This document shows, piece after piece, positions 6,811 through 11,356 of a stretch of 11,356 nt of DNA. The translations under genes were made by a program, and so were the position numbers. This stretch comes from Thermoleophilia bacterium (GTDB taxonomy: Bacteria; Actinomycetota; Thermoleophilia; Gaiellales; SKUG01): assembly GCA_025964405.1 (NCBI GenBank), contig JAOPYW010000111.1, positions 1 to 11,356 on the forward strand. The letters run 5' to 3'. The notes below the pieces were generated by a model that searched no databases, had not been told where the DNA came from, and saw only the letters and a list, made by a program, of their open reading frames with translations. The stretch's first letter is position 1; each line of letters opens with the position of its first letter.

Positions 6811-7082
6811 CGCAGCACGATGAAGAGGATGATCGCGATCGCCACGGCCTCCACGGCCAGCAGGACGGCGAACACCTTGAGGCGCGCCTTGGGCGTGGCG
6901 AGCAGGCTCTCGCTGCCCGACACGGCGTACTGGAGCGCGAACAGGAAGAGCGGCAGCGTCAGCACGGCCAGGACGATGTCGAGTGGCCCGATGTCGAGGT
7001 GGCGCGACTCGTCGACCACCGGCGGCACGTAGGCGGACGACTGCTGGTCTTCGGGCTCGGGGGTGATCTGCTCGGCGTGCAT
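6807..7082 (-). CDS. Small two-TM membrane protein, 91 aa
   Basis: The chosen ATG at 7082-7080 gives MHAEQITPEPEDQQSS, an acidic hydrophilic N-terminus of about 32 residues. Two helices follow at about 34-51 (LDIVLAVLTLPLFLFALQY) and 68-90 (VFAVLLAVEAVAIAIILFIVL), and the protein ends directly after the second. Upstream, TAGGAT lies 7 nt from the ATG; it could act as a -10 box of a leaderless mRNA, and its AGGA could instead be a ribosome binding site. A more distal start would add 15 residues but runs through that element. The stop overlaps the start of the next gene by 4 nt. No family is recognised. Confidence 0.7.
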   Translation of the reverse strand: MHAEQITPEPEDQQSSAYVPPVVDESRHLDIGPLDIVLAVLTLPLFLFALQYAVSGSESLLATPKARLKVFAVLLAVEAVAIAIILFIVLR

Positions 7083-7089
7083 GCATTCG

Positions 7090-7095
7090 ATCCTA
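7090..7095 (-). promoter_or_regulatory. Candidate -10 box (TAGGAT) for the small membrane-protein pair
   Basis: On the minus strand TAGGAT ends 7 nt before the ATG at 7082, placing a start site at or beside the start codon. The internal AGGA could also serve as a ribosome binding site at 8 nt, so promoter and Shine-Dalgarno readings cannot be separated by eye. Confidence 0.4.
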
Positions 7096-7130
7096 CTCGG
7101 CCGACCCGCGGGCGGTTGCCCCGACAACGG

Positions 7131-7160
7131 CGAACGGCGAGCCCGGGGGCCCGCCGTTCG
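7131..7160 (-). terminator. Strong palindromic hairpin downstream of the sigma-factor gene
   Basis: CGAACGGCG (7131-7139) pairs with CGCCGTTCG (7152-7160), and an inner GCCC/GGGC stem closes a 2-nt loop, with a single a/c mismatch between the stems. The near-perfect 30-nt palindrome is 76 nt beyond the sigma-factor stop and before the next gene on the same strand. There is no T-tract, as is frequent for actinobacterial terminators. Confidence 0.65.
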
Positions 7161-7235
7161 TAGTGCCGTGTTCCTGTCAGTACTGCAGCTTGCGTGGGCT
7201 GCGTCGCCCGATGCCCTCAGGCAACGCGGCCTTGA

Positions 7236-8354
<1,119 letters not shown>

Positions 8355-8361
8355 GCTGTTG

Positions 8362-8368
8362 CCTCCTT
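8362..8368 (-). promoter_or_regulatory. Consensus ribosome binding site AAGGAGG deciding the TTG start of sigA
   Basis: On the minus strand AAGGAGG is followed by 7 nt and then TTG. It is the best Shine-Dalgarno sequence in the window. It lies inside the longer frame starting at 8480, which argues that translation begins at TTG. Confidence 0.8.
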
Positions 8369-8475
8369 GGCAGTTGTGAATGTCTTCCTGACAGGGGTAC
8401 GAACCAGCCTGCTCCGGCACCGCTAAAGCGCGTGTCGAATGGCAGTAGATCGGGCATCGTGCCGGATCGCACCGC

Positions 8476-8481
8476 ATCATA
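8476..8481 (-). promoter_or_regulatory. Candidate -10 box (TATGAT) of the sigma-factor gene
   Basis: TATGAT on the minus strand lies about 120 nt before the TTG start and would give a leader of roughly 115 nt. No TTGACA-like -35 box is seen at 16-18 nt. It is the closest match to the -10 consensus in this upstream region. Confidence 0.35.
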
Positions 8482-8558
8482 ACCGGCTCTCCGTTAGATG
8501 CGCGTCACTTGCCACACAACCTATTCGCCAAGTTCGACGAGCATGTTGGTGGGGCTCG

Positions 8559-8876
8559 GTGCACCGCCGGGGAGTGGCAGATACAACCCTCTATCCCCCC
8601 GGGTGCTGCGACTGTCACTGGGCCGACCCGGCCACCCCCGCGGCCCACCCCCTGGGCATGTGTCCGGAACACGGCGACAACCCGCGTCCGTGCGTGCTTT
8701 ACGCAGCATCGCGGCGGGTTCGGCCGCACGCCGACGAATGTGCGGGGGAGCGGTATCCAGCGCCGGATCGGGCCACCGGTGGGCCAGCGGCGCCAGCAGG
8801 CTCGCGCAGGATTCAGTTCGAGATGACCTCGATGATGCGCTTGACGATCGCCGTGGCGATGCGGTCGCCGGCGTGA
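8559..8876 (+). CDS. Tentative small Cys/His-rich (zinc-ribbon-like) protein, 105 aa
   Basis: This is a low-confidence gene in the 332-bp gap between sigA and the pilin gene. The frame from GTG 8559 (GGTGGGG 6 nt upstream) or GTG 8574 encodes CCDCHWADP at residues 16-24 and MCPEHGDNPRPC at 34-45. The possible metal ligands are C16-x2-C19 and C35-x2-H38, with more Cys and His at 17, 20, 30, 45, 57 and 61. Third positions are nearly all G or C through residues 13-46, then the bias fades. That suggests the real gene may end earlier through a frameshift, or that only part is genuine. The 3' end overlaps the convergent pilin gene by 64 nt, which weakens the call. No family is recognised. Confidence 0.35.
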   Translation: MHRRGVADTTLYPPGCCDCHWADPATPAAHPLGMCPEHGDNPRPCVLYAASRRVRPHADECAGERYPAPDRATGGPAAPAGSRRIQFEMTSMMRLTIAVAMRSPA

Positions 8877-9022
8877 CCGTCGAGCGCGGCTGCCACGCCC
8901 GACACGAGCATCGCCCCGACGGCGCCGAGGCCGACGTACTCGACCACGCTCGTGCCCGCCTCGCGGTCGGGGTGCGTGCGGAGTTGGTGGAACCGGTGGG
9001 TGAGCGTGGTCAGCATGTGCAT
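8813..9022 (-). CDS. Flp/Tad-type (type IVb) pilin-like protein, 69 aa
   Basis: From the ATG at 9022-9020 (a second ATG two codons later is possible) the product is a short basic leader, MHMLTTLTHRFHQLRTHPDREAG, followed by a hydrophobic helix. The junction EAG|TSVVEYVGLG matches Flp prepilins: cleavage after Gly23, Glu at +5 (Glu28) and Tyr at +6 (Tyr29). The helix runs about 26-47, and an amphipathic tail ends RIIEVISN. Flp pilins are processed by a TadV/PilD-type peptidase and assembled by Tad machinery for adhesion. No tad, cpa or prepilin-peptidase gene is in the window, so this is an orphan here. The frame is open upstream to 9103 but the extra residues look non-coding. Alternatively it is a membrane peptide that merely resembles a pilin. 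Confidence 0.65.
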   Translation of the reverse strand: MHMLTTLTHRFHQLRTHPDREAGTSVVEYVGLGAVGAMLVSGVAAALDGHAGDRIATAIVKRIIEVISN

Positions 9023-9083
9023 GAGAAGCCTATGCCGACTCCTCGCCACGGAAGACGCGCTGTTTGCCACGACTTGGTGACGA

Positions 9084-9110
9084 AAGTGTGCCAAGACCGA
9101 CACACTTGGC
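9084..9110 (-). terminator. Overlapping inverted repeats between the kinase-like and pilin genes
   Basis: AAGTGTG (9084-9090) pairs with CACACTT (9101-9107). Alternatively GCCAAG (9090-9095) pairs with CTTGGC (9105-9110), overlapping it. The structures lie 15-41 nt past the stop of the kinase-like gene and before the pilin start. They could terminate the former or control the latter. On the minus strand the first stem is followed by TTTCGTC, a very short T-rich end. Confidence 0.35.
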
Positions 9111-9124
9111 GGAGCCCGGCGGCC

Positions 9125-9742
9125 CTACGCGTGGGGCAGCGTCAGCGTGATGCGATCACCAGTGCCGTCGAAGCTGCCGCCCATGGCGATCACTCGCACG
9201 CGCGCGAGGGCGATGCCGAGCCCCGACTTCTCCGGCTCGACGTCGACCATGGGGAAACTCGAGTTCGGCACGAGCTGCAGGTGCACCTCGTGCTGCTCGT
9301 GGCGCCACGACACCTGGATGTCGATGCCCTCCTCGAACACGAGGCCGTCGACGATCGCCTGGAGCGCCTCCGCCAGCCACGCGGGGTCGGCCTTCACGTG
9401 CACGTCGCTGCCCGCGTCGACCCGGAGCCGGCCCTCGTTCTCCGACTTCTCCGCGATGCCGTTGACGATCGCGCGCAGCTCCACCGACTCGAGCTGGGGG
9501 TTGAGGCGGCCCGACGCGATGCGCCCGAGCTTGCCGAGGTCGTCGAGCAGCGCGTCGAGGCGTTCAGCCCCGCGCACGATCTGGGCGACGTACTTGGCCG
9601 TCGTCGGATCCTGCTCCGCGCCGGTCTCGAGCATGCGCGCGAACCCGTAGACCACCGCGAGTGGGCTTCGCAGTTCGTGACACGCCGGGCCGATCGACAA
9701 TCGCAGGAGCTCCTGCGGGTCCTGGCTCCGTGTGACGGTCAT
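9125..9742 (-). CDS. Short sensorless histidine-kinase-like protein (HisKA plus degenerate HATPase)
   Basis: 205 aa from the ATG at 9742-9740, with GAGGAG 8 nt upstream. Residues about 12-75 form a HisKA dimerisation and phosphoacceptor domain with the H-box CHELRSPLAVVYGFARML (His22 the candidate phosphorylation site). The rest resembles a HATPase_c fold but lacks key parts. At the N-box, LAEALQAIVDGLVFEE (about 123-138) carries Asp132 where Asn is expected. A DxGxG G1 box is absent; LVPNSSFP lies there instead. A G2-like GLGIALARVRVIAMGGSF (174-191) is kept. No membrane helix, PAS or other sensor domain is seen and no response regulator is adjacent. It may bind ATP poorly and act as a phosphotransfer protein or a partner of another kinase. 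It is divergent from the GTP cyclohydrolase gene. Confidence 0.8.
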   Translation of the reverse strand: MTVTRSQDPQELLRLSIGPACHELRSPLAVVYGFARMLETGAEQDPTTAKYVAQIVRGAERLDALLDDLGKLGRIASGRLNPQLESVELRAIVNGIAEKSENEGRLRVDAGSDVHVKADPAWLAEALQAIVDGLVFEEGIDIQVSWRHEQHEVHLQLVPNSSFPMVDVEPEKSGLGIALARVRVIAMGGSFDGTGDRITLTLPHA

Positions 9743-9774
9743 GCGGCGTGCTCCTCGGCGGGTCGTGCGACAAT

Positions 9775-9815
9775 GTGCCACCTGCGGCACCACCGCTGCA
9801 GCTACCCGGGCCCGG
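9775..9815. promoter_or_regulatory. Divergent intergenic region with GTGCC/GGCAC and CCGGGCCCGG inverted repeats
   Basis: The 123 bp between the kinase-like and GTP cyclohydrolase starts must hold both promoters. It contains GTGCC (9775-9779)/GGCAC (9786-9790) and a perfect 10-bp palindrome CCGGGCCCGG (9806-9815). No Zur-type AT-rich operator, as precedes some zinc-repressed folE2 genes, is visible. Confidence 0.25.
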
Positions 9816-9865
9816 CCTGCGTAACACCTTCGATTCCACCGCACGCCCGACGAGGCCACCGCCCC

Positions 9866-10828
9866 ATGCTGCTTCCCGACACCACCGACCTGCAGGCCAC
9901 CTCGCCCTCGATCGCCCTCGGCCTCGACGAGGTGGGCGTGCTCGGCGTCGTGCGCGGCATCATCGTGGCAGGGAGCCCGACGACGGCGACCTTCGACGTG
10001 GCGGTCGGGCTCGGCTCCGACATGCGGGGCGCGCACATGTCGCGCTTCCACGAGGCGATCGATTCGGCGCTGGCGCTCATCGGCGACGACGGGAGCGACG
10101 TGCCCGGGCTCGAGCTGCTCGCGACGGTGGTGGCGAGCCAGGCGGCCGAGCTGCAGGGAACCGATCGGGCGCGCGCAGCGGTGCGGGCGACGCTCGCCTG
10201 GCCCAGCGTGGCGCCGGCATCGGGGCGGCGTTCGGTGGATCCGTTCACGACCTGGGCGAAGGTCACGGTCGATCGGGCCCAGCTGCGCACCGAGGTCACC
10301 ACGGGCGTCGAGGCCGTCGGCATGACCGCCTGCCCGTGCGCGCAGGGGCTCGTTCGGGAGGCGGCGCTCGTGTCGCTTCGCGAGGCGGGCCTCGACGACG
10401 AGGCGATCGCGATCGCCCTCGACACCATGCCGATCGCGACCCACAACCAGCGCAGCACGGGCACGCTCGAGATCACGGTGCCGGGCGACGGCGCGGTCGG
10501 CACGCTCGCGAGCCCGGGAATGCTCGCCGACCTCGTGCGGGGCTCGATGAGCGCGCGCATCCACGAACTGCTCAAGCGCGGCGACGAGCTGGCGGTCGTG
10601 GAGGCCGCGCATGCCGACCCACGGTTCGTCGAGGACTGCGTGCGTGCGCTCGTGCGCGACGTGCTCCTGCACCCGGAGCTGCAGGAGCTGCCGCCCCAGG
10701 CGCGCATCACCGTGCGCCAGCTGAACCACGAGAGCATCCATGCGCACGACGTCGTCGCGGCGCGCGCGGGTACGGTGGCGGGGCTGCGCGCCGAGCTCGG
10801 ACTCGAGGGCGCGCCCGACCCGGCCTGA
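9866..10828 (+). CDS. folE2: GTP cyclohydrolase of the FolE2/MptA family (COG1469)
   Basis: 320 aa from the ATG at 9866 (GAGG 10 nt upstream). This T-fold enzyme opens GTP to a dihydroneopterin product, the first step of folate or other pterin synthesis, in the cytosol. Family signatures are all present: RGAHMSRFHE (residues 54-63), GMTACPCAQG (152-161, with Cys156 and Cys158, one the metal and active-site cysteine), ATHNQRS (191-197) and the C-terminal NHESIHAHD (287-295). Length is normal. Bacterial FolE2 gives dihydroneopterin triphosphate with varied metals; archaeal MptA, Fe(II)-dependent, gives the 2',3'-cyclic phosphate. The motifs do not separate these with certainty. No other folate gene is nearby, so the pathway end product is unclear. 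A long frame in the same register continues far upstream on the plus strand but is an artefact of high GC. Confidence 0.93.
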   Translation: MLLPDTTDLQATSPSIALGLDEVGVLGVVRGIIVAGSPTTATFDVAVGLGSDMRGAHMSRFHEAIDSALALIGDDGSDVPGLELLATVVASQAAELQGTDRARAAVRATLAWPSVAPASGRRSVDPFTTWAKVTVDRAQLRTEVTTGVEAVGMTACPCAQGLVREAALVSLREAGLDDEAIAIALDTMPIATHNQRSTGTLEITVPGDGAVGTLASPGMLADLVRGSMSARIHELLKRGDELAVVEAAHADPRFVEDCVRALVRDVLLHPELQELPPQARITVRQLNHESIHAHDVVAARAGTVAGLRAELGLEGAPDPA

Positions 10829-10863
10829 GCCGCCCGGCGCCGCAGCGCTCCCCCGAGAAGAAC

Positions 10864-10895
10864 CGAAGCGCCCCACTGGCGAGTGAGGCGCTTCG
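10864..10895 (+). terminator. Hairpin terminator after the GTP cyclohydrolase gene
   Basis: CGAAGCGCC (10864-10872) pairs with GGCGCTTCG (10887-10895), and an inner CACT (10874-10877)/AGTG (10882-10885) closes a 4-nt loop, with one c/a mismatch. It lies 36 nt after the stop. No T-run follows, but stem length and placement are typical of a high-GC intrinsic terminator. Confidence 0.65.
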
Positions 10896-11187
10896 ATGGA
10901 AATCCGGGAGCTGCGAACCACTGGCGTTGACCGTCGTGATGAACCGGGGCGGCGTCTCCCCTGCTCGACGATCGTGGTGCGTTCTCCCTGGGTGGTGCAT
11001 GCAGGGCGGTGAACCGGTGCTCCGGCGGCTGCTGCGTCTCGGTCGGCGAACCAAGTCTCTCCCTCGCAGCGCCGCAGATGCCCTTCGTGATCCGTCGCTC
11101 CGGTGGACCAGCTCGTTGCCCTGCTCCTACAAGGTACGACCGACCCGACCCGCCCGGATGAGAGTAACTACCTAGGTGACGAATCTT
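10896..11187. other. About 290 bp without a recognisable gene
   Basis: No frame here shows a convincing protein: the open frames lack starts with ribosome binding sites and have Arg/Pro/Ser-rich translations typical of antisense GC-rich DNA. I checked for hallmarks of tRNA, RNase P RNA, tmRNA and SRP RNA and saw none. GAACC occurs four times (10915, 10941, 11011, 11048) without fixed spacing. An 8-bp palindrome ACCTAGGT lies at 11170-11177, near the C-rich tract. The base composition becomes less coding-like toward the right. Confidence 0.5.
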
Positions 11188-11217
11188 CCCGCCCCGCCCC
11201 GTCCCGCTCCGCTCCGT
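11188..11217. repeat. Six tandem C-rich pentanucleotides (YCCGY), G-quadruplex motif on the minus strand
   Basis: Units are CCCGC, CCCGC, CCCGT, CCCGC, TCCGC, TCCGT. The minus strand reads GGGACGGGGCGGGGCGGG, four G-runs of three or four separated by 1-2 nt, a textbook G4 pattern. It lies about 20 bp before the repeat cluster. Confidence 0.7.
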
Positions 11218-11238
11218 CCCATTCCCAAGACGTTCAAG

Positions 11239-11290
11239 GCTCTTTGCGTAGCTAGACCGAGTAACAACCCGGTCTAGCTACGCAAAGAGC
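11239..11290. repeat. Perfect 21-bp inverted repeat (long hairpin) near the right edge
   Basis: The left arm 11239-11259 begins GCTCTTTGCG and ends CTAGACCG. The right arm 11270-11290 is its exact reverse complement. The loop is 10 nt (AGTAACAACC). The stem contains the small palindrome TAGCTA. The right arm is part of the direct repeat described separately, so the left arm is an inverted third copy. Confidence 0.95.
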
Positions 11291-11356
11291 GCCTAACGCA
11301 GAAGCGGACGACACCGGGACGGGGTGACAACCCGGTCTAGCTACGCAAAGAGCGCC
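11264..11356 (+). repeat. Two identical 30-nt direct repeats separated by 33 nt, running to the window edge
   Basis: Copies at 11264-11293 and 11327-11356 are identical over 30 nt, beginning ACAACCCGGTCTAG and ending GCAAAGAGCGCC. Two more matching bases lie further out, after one mismatch (GTA versus GTG before the repeat). The period is 63 nt. The intervening 33 nt (11294-11326) begins TAACGCAGAAGCGG and is unrelated to the repeat. The dimensions resemble a CRISPR repeat-spacer unit, but only two copies are visible and an inverted copy sits just upstream, which CRISPR arrays do not have. Other options are a dispersed palindromic repeat family, an integron-type recombination site or an assembly fold-back. 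More copies beyond the edge cannot be seen. Confidence 0.9.

Noticed and set aside
8355..8480. N-terminal extension of the sigma factor from an ATG at 8480
   Set aside because: It runs through the AAGGAGG ribosome binding site and the candidate -10 box, and the added residues do not match sigma region 1.1.
8505..8729. Minus-strand Cys-containing frame in the sigA upstream gap
   Set aside because: Third positions are poorly G/C biased, there is no ribosome binding site, and its cysteines do not form a recognisable motif, unlike the plus-strand frame.
8498..10828. Very long plus-strand open frame covering the pilin and kinase-like genes
   Set aside because: Only its last part, from the ATG at 9866, is the GTP cyclohydrolase. 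The rest is antisense to better-supported genes and translates to Arg/His-rich sequence, a common artefact of high GC.
9743..10921. Upstream extension of the kinase-like frame on the minus strand
   Set aside because: It is antisense to the GTP cyclohydrolase, Arg-rich, and the ATG at 9742 has a good ribosome binding site directly before the H-box domain.
11264..11356. Calling the right-edge repeats a CRISPR array
   Set aside because: Only two direct copies and one intervening stretch are visible, an inverted copy lies 10 nt away, and there are no cas genes in the window. It is reported as a repeat cluster instead.
10829..11356. Search for tRNA, tmRNA, RNase P RNA or SRP RNA in the right-hand non-coding region
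   Set aside because: No T-loop, RNase P core or SRP tetraloop hallmark was found by eye on either strand.

Overview
This is an 11.4 kb stretch of high-GC DNA whose coding frames have third positions that are mostly G or C. GTG and TTG starts, TANNNT-type -10 hexamers placed 6-7 nt before start codons, and an HrdB/SigA-like primary sigma factor point to the Actinomycetota. The gene mix (a FolE2/MptA-type GTP cyclohydrolase, an orphan Flp-type pilin, a DUF4091-like protein) might fit a deep-branching class such as Acidimicrobiia or Thermoleophilia, but nothing here fixes the taxon. The left edge cuts a gene. The right edge ends exactly at the end of a repeat copy, so the window may be a whole contig broken at a multicopy sequence.

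Layout, left to right. 1-328 (-): 5' part of a small membrane protein. 455-874 (+): uncharacterised 139-aa protein. 964-2436 (+): 14-helix MFS (DHA2-type) exporter. 2436-2535: leader with three potential hairpins. 2536-4260 (+): 574-aa protein whose C-terminal half resembles the GH123/DUF4091 glycosidase-like fold, with an Asp-Glu pair but no signal peptide. 4314-4847 (-): two-TM protein with a cytosolic domain. 5069-6034 and 6048-6530 (+): a stomatin-like SPFH protein and its NfeD partner, a membrane-microdomain operon. 6538-6810 and 6807-7082 (-): two small membrane proteins coupled by an ATGA overlap. 7236-8354 (-): primary sigma factor with a TTG start and an excellent ribosome binding site, followed by a strong palindromic terminator. 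8559-8876 (+): tentative small Cys/His-rich ORF. 8813-9022 (-): Flp-type pilin. 9125-9742 (-): short sensorless histidine-kinase-like protein with a degenerate ATPase domain. 9866-10828 (+): GTP cyclohydrolase FolE2/MptA, divergent from the kinase-like gene. 10829-11356: non-coding, with a terminator hairpin, an unassigned stretch, a C-rich pentanucleotide tract (G4 motif on the minus strand), and a repeat cluster of two 30-nt direct copies plus one inverted copy.

Most of the window is housekeeping or membrane physiology: transcription (sigma), pterin/folate synthesis (GTP cyclohydrolase), membrane organisation (SPFH/NfeD and several small membrane proteins), and export (MFS). The parts least explained by known families are the DUF4091-like protein with its structured leader, the degenerate kinase, the possible small zinc-binding protein, and the repeat cluster at the right edge. 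No complete novel defence or mobile system is visible. The repeat cluster is the only hint of one, and it runs out of the window.
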